Positions 41,919 through 52,569 of a stretch of DNA of 64,000 bases are shown in pieces. How positions within the stretch are numbered: the first letter of the stretch is position 1; each line of letters starts with the position of its first letter. The notes under the pieces are model-generated. The model did no database searches. It saw only the letters and a list, made by a program, of their open reading frames with translations, and was not told where the DNA came from. A program made the position numbers and the translations under genes. Source of the DNA: Aestuariibius violaceus (GTDB lineage: Bacteria > Pseudomonadota > Alphaproteobacteria > Rhodobacterales > Rhodobacteraceae); assembly GCF_040779325.2 (NCBI RefSeq), contig NZ_JBFONT020000007.1, positions 62,001-126,000 on the forward strand, written 5' to 3'.

Positions 41919-43955
41919 ATGGTTGGACCGAGCAAGATTCTGACTGTTTCTTACGGAACTTTCTCTTGCACGCTCGAAGGCTTTGATGATGCCTTCGAGA
42001 CCATGAAGGCTATTGCGGAGTATTTCCGTGAAATGGCTGCAAATGATCGCTTTTTCGGGGCGGATCCACTTCAGCCTGATCCGGAGACGATCGCTCGCAT
42101 TGCCGAGACGGCCCTTGGCCGCACCGTAGAGGTCGACGGGGATGCCCCGGGTGTCGCCCTGCGCGTCGGAACCCCCCTTAGCGATTCGGAGATTTCGGAC
42201 CGCGAGGCCGAGAATGAGGCAGCCGAGCCTCCTGAATCTGGCACGATTGAGGCAGGCCGCGCCGAAGCCGCCGCCACAATCGCCGACAAACTGCGGAGTT
42301 TGAGGTCTCGTCCGACCCTTGTTTCGGTCGACGAAGACGACGAGGAGGCCATCGAGGACAGCGCGTTCGATCTGGCCGAGGACGAGCCCACAAACGCCTT
42401 CGTCGAAGACGAGGTCGACACGCTCGAAGCCGACGATGAGGAAGAGTTCGGCGAAGAGGCCGTCACCGAAGACAGCGACGTCGCAGTGGAACAAGACCCG
42501 GCAGAATTCGAGGATGTCGCTGAAGACATCTCCGAAGACGATCTCGCGGAAGAGGACGATCTCGCGGAAGACGATGACCAGGAGGTCGCCGAGACCGAAG
42601 CTACCGTCGATGAACAAGGGACGCTCGAAGAGGCTGAAACAGAGGCCGACGGCGAACTCATTGACGACGTAGCCGAGGACGACGCAGCCATCGCTGAAGA
42701 CGAGGTCGCGGCCCACGAGACAGACGCGACCAGCGAGGACGAAGAAGAGATCGCGGACGACGCGGTCCAGGCACTGCTTGAGGCAGACGAGACCCCCGAC
42801 CCCGAACCGGCAAGTGCCAGCGATCTCAGTTCGCGCGTCCGGGCGCGGGTCATCAAGATGCGCCGCAGCGAACCGCTGATGAACAACAGCGGGGAAAGCC
42901 CACGCGCCGCCATCCTGGGCCTGACCAATGCCCTGCGCGGCCACCGGACCGACGCCCAGGCGGAGGAAGCCGAAGCAGAGGATCAGGACGAATCCGTCGC
43001 AGCGGAAGAGGGCGCATTCGACGACCAGCCGCTCGACGACATGGCCGACGACATCGTGGCGCTTGACGATGACATGGCGGACGAAACCATCGACGCCGCC
43101 AGCGACGAAGACAGGCTCGAAACCGACGAGCAGGAAGAAGCCGTCTTTGATGATGACGGCCAGGAAGAAGAGGTCGACGACGGCGAGGACGAGCCGGTCG
43201 CCATGGCCCAGACAGACGATGATGTCTTCGCCGAAGACGACGCCGACGCCGCGGCCCTCGCCGAAGCCGAAGGCGAGACCGGCGACGAAGACGAGGATGA
43301 CGACTGGCAGAGCGCGCGCCGCATCTCCAAGCGCGAACGGCTCGAGGCCGAGGCAGCCAGCGGCGACGAGGCGATGTCACGCATCCTCGATCAGACCAAT
43401 GCGCAGATGAACGAACCGGCGACCCGCCTGCGCCGCTCGGCCATCGCTCAGCTCAAGGCGGCCGTCGCCGCGACCGAAGCGGACCGTCGCAACCACACCG
43501 CCGACGACGACGATAACGGTGACGAGCCGTTCCGCGAAGATCTCGACGCGCTCGTCCTCGAAGGTGGTGGACGTCCCGGCGCCAGCCCTCTCAAACTGGT
43601 GGCGTCCCAGCGCGTGGACGAAACGGATGAAGAGGCTGAACTGCGCCGCTCCGGCGGTGTGGCCCGGCAGAGCTTCGCGGATTTCGCCGAAAGCGTCGGT
43701 GCCCGCGAGCTGCCCGACCTGCTGGAAGCCGCCGCGGCCTATACCGCCTTCGTGGAAGGCAAGACGCAGTTCTCCCGCCCGCATATCATCCGCAAGATCA
43801 ACGAGGTCTCCGCCGACGGGTTCAGCCGCGAGGACAGCCTCCGCCACTTCGGCAAGCTTCTCCGCCAGGGCCGGATCCAGAAGGTGCGCGGCGGCCAGTT
43901 CGAGGCGACCGACGAAACCCGCTTCCGCCCGAAAGACCGCGCCGTCGGCGCCTAA
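41919..43955 (+). CDS. Hyperacidic protein of unknown function with conserved ends
   Basis: A 678-residue protein in three parts. Residues 1-75 form a compact N-terminal domain (ILTVSYGTFSCTLEGFDDAF, then MKAIAEYFREMAANDRFFG). Residues 100-460 are extremely rich in Asp and Glu and probably disordered. A C-terminal domain of about 120 residues (QSFADFAESVGARELPDLLE, then FGKLLRQGRIQKVRGGQF) looks folded and helical. No signal or membrane segment is seen. The ATG at 41919 follows AAAGGGG; a GTG three codons upstream is in frame. I do not know its function; a strong terminator follows. Confidence 0.75.
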   Translation: MVGPSKILTVSYGTFSCTLEGFDDAFETMKAIAEYFREMAANDRFFGADPLQPDPETIARIAETALGRTVEVDGDAPGVALRVGTPLSDSEISDREAENEAAEPPESGTIEAGRAEAAATIADKLRSLRSRPTLVSVDEDDEEAIEDSAFDLAEDEPTNAFVEDEVDTLEADDEEEFGEEAVTEDSDVAVEQDPAEFEDVAEDISEDDLAEEDDLAEDDDQEVAETEATVDEQGTLEEAETEADGELIDDVAEDDAAIAEDEVAAHETDATSEDEEEIADDAVQALLEADETPDPEPASASDLSSRVRARVIKMRRSEPLMNNSGESPRAAILGLTNALRGHRTDAQAEEAEAEDQDESVAAEEGAFDDQPLDDMADDIVALDDDMADETIDAASDEDRLETDEQEEAVFDDDGQEEEVDDGEDEPVAMAQTDDDVFAEDDADAAALAEAEGETGDEDEDDDWQSARRISKRERLEAEAASGDEAMSRILDQTNAQMNEPATRLRRSAIAQLKAAVAATEADRRNHTADDDDNGDEPFREDLDALVLEGGGRPGASPLKLVASQRVDETDEEAELRRSGGVARQSFADFAESVGARELPDLLEAAAAYTAFVEGKTQFSRPHIIRKINEVSADGFSREDSLRHFGKLLRQGRIQKVRGGQFEATDETRFRPKDRAVGA

Positions 43956-43972
43956 GAGGCTGTCAGATAAAT

Positions 43973-44002
43973 AAAAAACGCGCCCTCAGAGGCGCGTTTT
44001 TT
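43973..44002. terminator. Strong bidirectional rho-independent terminator
   Basis: AAAAAACGCGCC at 43973-43984 pairs perfectly with GGCGCGTTTTTT at 43991-44002 across a 6-nt loop. The A/T flanks give a T tract on both strands, so it ends both the acidic-protein gene and the convergent DUF2842 gene. Its edge overlaps the last two bases of the latter. Confidence 0.9.
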
Positions 44003-44240
44003 ATTGCCGCGGCTCTTCGTTCGGGTCCGCCTGACCCACGCCGAGAAAAACATGTTTGAAGGGCAGCGCCCAAAGGATGCCCAAGCCCATGTAAATGATC
44101 AGCTCCAGCCAGATCGGCGGCCGCATTCCGATGCCTGTCAGCCAGGACATCAGCGTCACCGCCAGCACCATGTAGATCGGCAGCGCGATCACCAGGATCA
44201 CCAGCGACCAGCGCTTCTTCGCCTTGTGGCTCAGGGCCAT
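44001..44240 (-). CDS. DUF2842 small membrane protein
   Basis: A 79-residue protein with two membrane helices (about residues 12-33 and 44-63) separated by a short loop and a basic N-terminus (HKAKKRW). This fits DUF2842, a small alphaproteobacterial family of unknown function. It lies 10 bp downstream of purA on the same strand and may be co-transcribed. Confidence 0.78.
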   Translation of the reverse strand: MALSHKAKKRWSLVILVIALPIYMVLAVTLMSWLTGIGMRPPIWLELIIYMGLGILWALPFKHVFLGVGQADPNEEPRQ

Positions 44241-44250
44241 GAAACCTCCG

Positions 44251-45543
44251 TCAATCGGCGAACGGGTCGGTCACGAGGATCGTATCCTCCCGCTCGGGCG
44301 AGGTTGACACTAGCGCCACCGGGCAGCGGATCAATTCCTCGATCCGCCGCACATACTTGATCGCATTCGCCGGAAGCTCCGCCCAACTGCGGGCCCCCGC
44401 GGTGCTTTCCGACCAGCCCTCGATCGTCTCATAGACCGGCACGACCCGCGCCTGCGCCTCCGCCGCCGTCGGCAGGTAATCCAGCCGCTCGCCGTCCAGC
44501 TCATAGCCGACGCAGATCTTCAGCTCCTCCAGCCCGTCGAGCACGTCCATCTTCGTCAGCGCGATCCCGTTCATCCCCGACAGCGCACAGGTCTGCCGCA
44601 CCAGAACCGCATCGAACCAGCCGCAGCGCCGCGACCGTCCGGTCACGGTCCCCTTCTCGCGGCCCACGCGCGCAAGGTGCTCGCCGATCTCGTCATGCAG
44701 CTCGCACGGAAACGGCCCCTCGCCCACCCGCGTCGTATAGGCCTTCACGATCCCCAGCACGAAGCCCACCGATCCGGGCCCCAACCCCGTCCCCGTCGCC
44801 GCCATCCCGGCCAGCGTGGTCGACGAGGTCACGAAGGGATAGGTCCCGAAATCCACATCCAGCAGTGACCCTTGCGCCCCCTCGAACAGGATCCGCCGCC
44901 CCGCCCGCCGCTTCTCGTCCAGCACTTTCCAGACCGGCGCGGCAAAGCGCAGGATCTTCGGCGCGACCTCCATCAGCGCGGCTTTCAACGCTCCCGCATC
45001 CACTTCCGGCATGCCCAGCCCCCGCCGCAACGCGTCGTGATGGACCAGAAGCCGCCCCAGCCGCGCATCCAAAGTCGCCTCATCCGCCAGATCCGCCACC
45101 CGGATCACCCGGCGGCCCACCTTATCCTCGTAGGCCGGGCCAATCCCCCGGCCTGTCGTTCCGATCCGGGCCACCGCGTTCGACTGCTCCCGCGCCCGGT
45201 CCAGCTCTCCGTGGACCGGCAGGATCAGCGGCGTATTCTCGGCGATCATCAGGTTCTCGGGGCTCACCCGCACCCCCTGCGCTTCGATCTTGGCGATCTC
45301 CTCGACCAGCGCCCACGGGTCCAGCACCACGCCGTTGCCGATCACGCCCAGCTTGCCTTCCCGCAGGATGCCCGACGGCAGAAGCGACAGCTTGTAGACC
45401 TCGCCGTCGATCACCAGCGTGTGGCCGGCATTATGCCCACCCTGAAAGCGCGCGATCACGTCGGCCCGTTCGCTCAGCCAATCGACGATCTTGCCCTTCC
45501 CCTCATCGCCCCACTGGGCGCCGACGACTACGACATTGGCCAT
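44251..45543 (-). CDS. purA: Adenylosuccinate synthetase
   Basis: A 430-residue GTP-dependent enzyme of AMP synthesis that joins IMP and aspartate. WGDEGKGK (residues 11-18, catalytic Asp13) and GGHNAGHT with His41 are the signature, and later blocks such as GTTGRGIGPAYEDK and the C-terminal SPEREDTI are conserved. The ATG at 45543 follows GAGGAG. It is divergent from secG. Confidence 0.96.
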   Translation of the reverse strand: MANVVVVGAQWGDEGKGKIVDWLSERADVIARFQGGHNAGHTLVIDGEVYKLSLLPSGILREGKLGVIGNGVVLDPWALVEEIAKIEAQGVRVSPENLMIAENTPLILPVHGELDRAREQSNAVARIGTTGRGIGPAYEDKVGRRVIRVADLADEATLDARLGRLLVHHDALRRGLGMPEVDAGALKAALMEVAPKILRFAAPVWKVLDEKRRAGRRILFEGAQGSLLDVDFGTYPFVTSSTTLAGMAATGTGLGPGSVGFVLGIVKAYTTRVGEGPFPCELHDEIGEHLARVGREKGTVTGRSRRCGWFDAVLVRQTCALSGMNGIALTKMDVLDGLEELKICVGYELDGERLDYLPTAAEAQARVVPVYETIEGWSESTAGARSWAELPANAIKYVRRIEELIRCPVALVSTSPEREDTILVTDPFAD

Positions 45544-45674
45544 TCCGCTTCTCCTCGCGACATTCCGGCGCCCCTCTTAGCGACCCTGCGGAACGCCCGA
45601 AACCCGCAAAAGCACGGGTTGCGGCGCGTGCGCCGATGGCCTATCTGCCCTCCATCACCCAGATCGGGATTTCC

Positions 45675-46037
45675 ATGGAAAACGTCGTCCTCATCGTACA
45701 CCTCCTTCTCGCGCTGACGCTGATCGGCGTTGTTCTTCTGCAGCGTTCCGAAGGTGGCGGCCTGGGGATCGGCGGCGGCGGCGGCACGGCCTCGGGACGT
45801 CCGCCCACCCAGGGCATCCACAAGATCACCTGGGCGCTTGGCGCGGCCTTCATCGTCACCTCCATGACGCTGACCATCATCGCCGCGCAGAACACCGAAG
45901 GCGCTTCGGTTGTCGACCGGCTCCGTGACGTCCCGCGCAGCCAGGCGACAGAAGAACCCGCCCCGCTCGATGGTGAACTCCTCCTTCCGCCCTCGCCGGA
46001 AGAGGCTGACGCCCCCCTCGCCCCGTTGGCCGACTAA
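45675..46037 (+). CDS. secG: Preprotein translocase subunit SecG
   Basis: A 120-residue inner-membrane subunit of the Sec translocon. Two helices (residues 3-21 and about 50-70) flank the conserved QRSEGGGLG loop. The C-terminal tail is acidic and Pro-rich, as in many alphaproteobacterial SecG. The ATG at 45675 starts exactly at the family N-terminus and follows ATCGGGA; the upstream in-frame ATG 45633 is less likely. pyrG follows after 158 bp, a common order. Confidence 0.92.
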   Translation: MENVVLIVHLLLALTLIGVVLLQRSEGGGLGIGGGGGTASGRPPTQGIHKITWALGAAFIVTSMTLTIIAAQNTEGASVVDRLRDVPRSQATEEPAPLDGELLLPPSPEEADAPLAPLAD

Positions 46038-46195
46038 GCCACAACGGATAGAGCACTTTTTAAAAACGTCCGCAGGATATAGCGGTCCTGTTGCCAATCG
46101 CGGGCGAATCTCCTAGAGCTTAAATCCCGTGATGCTGCGTCGCCCGAAGGCCTCGCAGCGCCCGAAACCGGCACTCACGGGGGTCATCCAGACAC

Positions 46196-47838
<1,643 letters not shown>

Positions 47839-47839
<1 letters not shown>

Positions 47840-48708
47840 TGCGCCTGCCTTATCACGTCTGGGACGTCTTCACCGACACACCTTTTGCCGGCAACCCGCT
47901 GGCCATCGTCGAAGACGCGGGCGACCTGACAACCGCGCAGATGCAGACGCTCGCGGCCGAGTTCAACCTCTCGGAAACCATCTTCGTGATGCCAGCGCGC
48001 GATGCGGCCCACACCGCCCGCGTCCGCATCTTCTTCCCCACGGCCGAGATCCCCTTCGCAGGCCACCCGACCGTCGGCTGCGCGCTCTTCCTTGCTGAAA
48101 AACTCGGCCTGACCGAGATCACGCTCGAGGAAGAGGCCGGCCTCGTTCCCGTCACCATTGCGGACGGCAAAGCCGAGTTCACCGCCCCGATCCTGCCCGC
48201 AGCGACCGGCGCGCAGGCCGATCCGGCCCTCATCGCCGCCGCCCTCGACCTGCCGCCAAAGGCCATCGGGCCCCACCAACCCGGCGTCCTCACAGGCGGC
48301 CCGTCCTTTGTCTTCATCCCCCTCACCGACCTCGACGCGCTGGCCAAGGCCCGCCCCATTGAACCCCATTGGTCGAAACTGATGGACGAGTGCGGCGTCG
48401 ACGCGGGCTACCTCTACACACCCGGCACCGAGTGCGACTACCGCACCCGCATGTTCTCCCCGACCGCAGGCATTCCCGAGGACCCCGCCACCGGCTCCGC
48501 CGCCGCGATCCTCCAGGCACACCTCCTCGCCAATGCCGCGCTGCCCGACGGCGAAACATCGCTCCACATCCTTCAAGGTGTCGAAATGGGCCGCCCCAGC
48601 CACATCCATGCGACAGCTGCCGTCACGAACGGCCAACTCACCTCCGTCCGCATCGCCGGACAGGCCGTACCGATAAGTTCAGGAAATGTGACCGTCCCGG
48701 GCGTCTAG
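47839..48708 (+). CDS. PhzF family isomerase/epimerase-like protein
   Basis: A 289-residue protein with the PhzF two-barrel pattern: VFTDTPFAGNPLAIV near the start, the catalytic-type glutamate in FNLSETIFV, IPFAGHPTVG, and EDPATGSAAA in the second half. Family members are isomerases; the substrate here is unknown. It is coupled to pyrG by TGATG and overlaps the convergent mipA-like gene by 4 bp. Confidence 0.85.
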
Positions 48709-49469
48709 AACCCGAAAGAGAATGTCCGCATCAGCCCCAGCCGCGCCGTGTACTGCTCGTCGCTGCCTTCTTCCACGATCGGGCTGTCCGCCGCATCGCC
48801 CAGGAACCGGTCATAGCCGACAGCGCCATCGACCGCCCAGCGCTCGTTGAACTGATAGGTCATCCCCAGTTCCAGCCCCGCCGACAGCACGCCGCCCTCG
48901 GCATCGAACGCGTCGAAATCGCTCGCCGCCGCCTCATCTTCGGACACACCGAAATACGTCTCGGCATATTCGTCCGACCCGATGAACACGCGCGGCCCGA
49001 ACCGCCATTCCAGCTGATTGCTCGGGGTAAAGATCGCATCCGCCCCGACCTCGCCGACCACACTCTCATGCCCGCCGAAGCCGCGCCGAACATCGGCGAA
49101 CACCTCATAGCCCGGCTGGCGGTACACCAGCCCGAGCCCAAGCTCGATCGTCTGATCCACATCGTCGAGCCCGTCGAGTTCGTCGAACTCGTCGCTGTCA
49201 CGCTCGCCGATCAGCCGGACCGAGCCGCGAAAGCCGAGTCCATTCTCCGGATTGCCGCCGGACCCGAAAGTCCCCAGACGCAACTCGTCCATCCGGAACG
49301 ACAACCGCGGTTCAACCTCGTTTTCGTCCGATCCAAAATATTCCGGTCTGGATTCTGCCCCGACACCAATGCTGAACGTCACACCATTGCCCGAGACCGA
49401 ATCGGTCTGGGCAACACCCACGGATGGCGCAGCCCCAAGTATTACGGCCAGAAAGGTCGCTATCCGCAT
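48705..49469 (-). CDS. MipA/OmpV family outer-membrane protein
   Basis: A 254-residue exported protein. A signal peptide (residues 1-21, ending VGVA) precedes a barrel with alternating residues and the family-like start VTFSIGVGAESRPEYFGSDE. The C-terminus ends in aromatic Phe (RTFSFGF), usual for outer-membrane barrels. The ATG at 49469 is the start of the signal. The role may be in envelope integrity or adaptation; unproven. Confidence 0.8.
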   Translation of the reverse strand: MRIATFLAVILGAAPSVGVAQTDSVSGNGVTFSIGVGAESRPEYFGSDENEVEPRLSFRMDELRLGTFGSGGNPENGLGFRGSVRLIGERDSDEFDELDGLDDVDQTIELGLGLVYRQPGYEVFADVRRGFGGHESVVGEVGADAIFTPSNQLEWRFGPRVFIGSDEYAETYFGVSEDEAAASDFDAFDAEGGVLSAGLELGMTYQFNERWAVDGAVGYDRFLGDAADSPIVEEGSDEQYTARLGLMRTFSFGF

Positions 49470-49674
49470 CGTATCGCTCCCGCAGACGGTGAAAGTGCCG
49501 TCATCTCCGCAACTTAGCCGCTTGCTATTGCATATCAAGTGGCCTTCTAAGCGCTGACCGGACTGTGATGTGCCCGCACATCACCCCATCCGGCAGCACC
49601 TGACACACGGCCGCCGAAAGCCCTTCTGTCGAAGGGTCTTTGCCCTGGCTGCGCGACGCCATATATCCCGGCGC

Positions 49675-50121
49675 ATGTTTGCCGATTTCTTAAAGCGCCT
49701 CACCGCGCCCGACCCCGACCCGCTGCCCGAGCTGGATGCGCGTCTCGCCCTTGCCGCGCTTCTCGTGCGAATCGCCAAGTCCGACGGCGACTATGACCAG
49801 GCCGAGATCGCGCGCATCGACCGCATCCTCGCCAAGCGCTACGACCTCGACCCGGTCGAGGCGGCCAAGCTCCGCGCCCAAAGCGAGGCGCTGGAACACG
49901 ACGCCCCCGATACCGTCCGCTTCACCCGGGCGATCAAGGACGCCGTCCCCTACGAGGATCGCGAAGGCGTGCTCGAGGCGCTCTGGGACATCGTCCTCGC
50001 CGATGGCGAACGGGACGAGGCCGAGGATGCCCTCCTCCGTCTCGTGGCCCCCATGCTCGGCGTCACCGATCAGGACAGCGCGCTGGCCCGCCAGCGGGTG
50101 GAGGCACGCCGGTCAGCATGA
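49675..50121 (+). CDS. TerB family (tellurite resistance-like) protein
   Basis: A 148-residue helical cytoplasmic protein. The block LALAALLVRIAKSDGDYDQAE carries the acidic metal-binding loop of TerB proteins, and a second one (LWDIVLADGERDEAEDALL) mirrors it. The real role of this widespread family is unclear; resistance to tellurite is not implied. The stop overlaps the next start as ATGA. Confidence 0.78.
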   Translation: MFADFLKRLTAPDPDPLPELDARLALAALLVRIAKSDGDYDQAEIARIDRILAKRYDLDPVEAAKLRAQSEALEHDAPDTVRFTRAIKDAVPYEDREGVLEALWDIVLADGERDEAEDALLRLVAPMLGVTDQDSALARQRVEARRSA

Positions 50122-50900
50122 CAGCCAGTTTCCCGATGTATCTGCGGCCGGAAAACCGCGCCGCCTATGGCCGCTTGTGGGCCACGATCCGTGACGACCT
50201 GCGGGCGCAGGGCATTGAATCTCCTGAAGAATTGACCGAGGCCGACAGCCTTTGGGATCTCTGGACAGACCCCGATCTTCTTCTGTCGCAAAGCTGCGCC
50301 CTGCCCTGGCGGATGCGCCTCGACGGGGTCGCAACGATTCTCGGTGCCCCGGATTACCAGCTCCCCGGATGCCCGCCCGGCTATTACAACAGCGTTTTCG
50401 TCCTCCGCGCGGACGACAACCGCATCAGCCCGTCTGACTGGGCCGGCCTGCGGCTTGCCTATAACAGCCCCAATTCCCAATCAGGCTACGCGGCACCACA
50501 GGCCTTCGCTGCCAGCAACGGCGTCACCTTCACCGATCTGGTTGCCACCGGCAGCCACCGCGCCTCCGCCACGGCCGTCCTGGAAAACCATGCGGACATC
50601 GCCTGCATCGACGCCCAGACCTGGCGCATGATCGCCCGCTGGGATCCGAAGGCGGACCAACTGCAAGAGGCCGCCCGCACCGCCCCCACACCCGCCACCC
50701 CGTTCATCACCGCCGCCTCCCGCGATCCCGAACCGATCCGCTCAGCGCTCGCGCTTGCCATCTCGGCCCTGCCCGACGCCGACCGCGCGCTTCTCGACCT
50801 CCACGGCCTGGTGGAGATACCGGTGGACACCTACCGCGCCACCCTTCTGCCGCCCGATCCCGAAGCGATCCCGCCTGCCACTGCTGCACGAACGGGCTGA
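50118..50900 (+). CDS. PhnD/SsuA-like substrate-binding protein without signal peptide
   Basis: A 260-residue protein resembling phosphonate-binding PhnD: MYLRPENRAAYGRLW, LLLSQSCALPWRM, GPGYYNSVFVLR-type block (here GYYNSVFVLRADD) and the loop LAYNSPNSQSGY. There is no signal peptide, so it stays in the cytoplasm or uses another route, which is odd for a binding protein. It overlaps TerB by 4 bp and precedes the ABC ATPase gene by 98 bp on the same strand. The ligand is unknown. Confidence 0.72.
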   Translation: MTASFPMYLRPENRAAYGRLWATIRDDLRAQGIESPEELTEADSLWDLWTDPDLLLSQSCALPWRMRLDGVATILGAPDYQLPGCPPGYYNSVFVLRADDNRISPSDWAGLRLAYNSPNSQSGYAAPQAFAASNGVTFTDLVATGSHRASATAVLENHADIACIDAQTWRMIARWDPKADQLQEAARTAPTPATPFITAASRDPEPIRSALALAISALPDADRALLDLHGLVEIPVDTYRATLLPPDPEAIPPATAARTG

Positions 50901-50998
50901 CGCAGCGGCATCACACAGCTTTCAGCAAGCAACACATTGCATTTCCCGCCATTTCGCGGCCTAGTGCAGCGTCAAAAGTTGAGAGCCAACCCGTTCCC

Positions 50999-51778
50999 GT
51001 GACAGCCGACAGCGCCCCCGTCCTCGAAATCCGCGACCTGCACAAAAGCTTCGGCGGCCTCGAAGTTCTCAGGGGCGTCGACGTGACCGCCCGCCGTGGC
51101 GATGTCGTCTCGCTCATCGGCTCCTCCGGCTCGGGCAAATCCACCCTCCTGCGCTGCGCGAATCTGCTCGAGGACAGTCAGCAGGGCGAAGTCATCTTCT
51201 GCGGCGAACCCGTGACCTGGCGCGGAGCTGGGTCGAACCGCCACCCCGCCGACCGCAAGCAAGTTCTCCGCATCCGCACGAACCTCTCGATGGTGTTCCA
51301 ACAGTTCAACCTCTGGGCCCACATGACCATCCTGCAGAACGTGATGGAGGCGCCCGTTTCCGTTCTCGGCCGCGACCGGGCAGAGGTGGAAGAGGCCGCG
51401 CGCGGCTACCTCGACAAGGTCGGCATCGCCGACAAGGCCGACGCCTATCCGGCCCAGCTTTCCGGCGGCCAGCAACAGCGCGCCGCCATCGCCCGGGCAC
51501 TCTGCATGGAACCCAAGGCGCTTCTCTTCGACGAACCCACCTCCGCCCTCGACCCCGAGCTGGAACAAGAGGTCGTCCGCGTCATCCGCGACCTCGCCGC
51601 GGAAGGCCGCACCATGATCCTCGTCACCCACGACATGAACATGGCGCGCGACGTGTCCAAGCATGTCGTCTTCCTGCATCAGGGCCGCGTCGGCGAGGAA
51701 GGCGCGCCCGACCGGCTCTTCGAACAACCAGAGACAGAACGGCTGCGAGGGTTCCTCTCCTCGACCATGGCCGCATAA
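50999..51778 (+). CDS. Polar amino acid ABC transporter ATPase, HisP/GlnQ type
   Basis: A 259-residue ATPase. Walker A GSSGSGKS is at residues 41-48, the signature LSGGQQQR near 155 and Walker B LLFDEPTSALD near 180. Insertions typical of the HisP group are present (RKQVLRIRTNLSMVFQQFNL). The start is GTG at 50999. It leads an operon with a binding protein, a hydrolase and two permeases. Confidence 0.92.
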   Translation: MTADSAPVLEIRDLHKSFGGLEVLRGVDVTARRGDVVSLIGSSGSGKSTLLRCANLLEDSQQGEVIFCGEPVTWRGAGSNRHPADRKQVLRIRTNLSMVFQQFNLWAHMTILQNVMEAPVSVLGRDRAEVEEAARGYLDKVGIADKADAYPAQLSGGQQQRAAIARALCMEPKALLFDEPTSALDPELEQEVVRVIRDLAAEGRTMILVTHDMNMARDVSKHVVFLHQGRVGEEGAPDRLFEQPETERLRGFLSSTMAA

Positions 51779-51807
51779 AAAGAAGCATCCAACAAGGAGT
51801 AACCAAG

Positions 51808-52530
51808 ATGAAAACCCTTCTGCTCACGACGGCCTTCGCCATCGCCGGCACCGCTGCCATGGCCCAGGACGTTGTCCGCCTCGGCACCGAAGGCGCCTAC
51901 CCTCCGTACAACTTCATCAACGATGCGGGCGACGTGGACGGCTTCGAGATCGTGCTCGGCAACGAGCTTTGCGCGCGCGCCGAACTCACCTGCGAATGGG
52001 TCACCAACGACTGGGATTCGATCATCCCCAACCTGGTGTCGAGCAATTACGACGTCATCATGGCCGGCATGTCGATCACCGACGAACGCGACGAGGTCAT
52101 CGACTTCACCCAGAACTACATCCCGCCCGCGGCCTCTGCCTACGCCGGGATGGATGAAGGCGCCGACCTGACCGGCGGTGTCATCGCGGCCCAGGTCAAC
52201 ACGATCCAGGCCGCTCACGTCGCCGCCTCCGGCGCCACGCTGCTGGAATTCGCCACACCGGATGAAACCGTCGCCGCCGTCCGCAACGGCGAAGCCGACG
52301 CCGTCTTCGCCGACAAGGACTACCTCGTCCCGGTCGTCGAAGAGAATGCCGACCTGATGTTCGTGGGCGACGACGTCCCCCTCGGCGGTGGCGTCGGCGC
52401 CGGTATCCGCGAATCCGATGGCGAACTGCGCGAAGCGCTCGACGCCGCGATCCAGTCGATGAAGGACGACGGCACGCTCAACGCCCTCATCATCGAATGG
52501 TTCGGCGAAGAAGCCGCTATCTACGAATGA
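51808..52530 (+). CDS. Amino acid ABC transporter periplasmic binding protein
   Basis: A 240-residue binding protein of the SBP_bac_3 family. A signal peptide (1-19, ending AMA) precedes VRLGTEGAYPPYNFIN, the usual first strand and ligand loop. GFEIVLGNELCARAEL and VIMAGMSITDERDEVIDFT are further hallmarks. The ligand is likely a basic or polar amino acid. The ATG follows AAGGAG. Confidence 0.92.
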   Translation: MKTLLLTTAFAIAGTAAMAQDVVRLGTEGAYPPYNFINDAGDVDGFEIVLGNELCARAELTCEWVTNDWDSIIPNLVSSNYDVIMAGMSITDERDEVIDFTQNYIPPAASAYAGMDEGADLTGGVIAAQVNTIQAAHVAASGATLLEFATPDETVAAVRNGEADAVFADKDYLVPVVEENADLMFVGDDVPLGGGVGAGIRESDGELREALDAAIQSMKDDGTLNALIIEWFGEEAAIYE

Positions 52531-52569
52531 TCCCGGCAGGGGGCGCTCCGGCGCCCCTTACGCTTTCCC

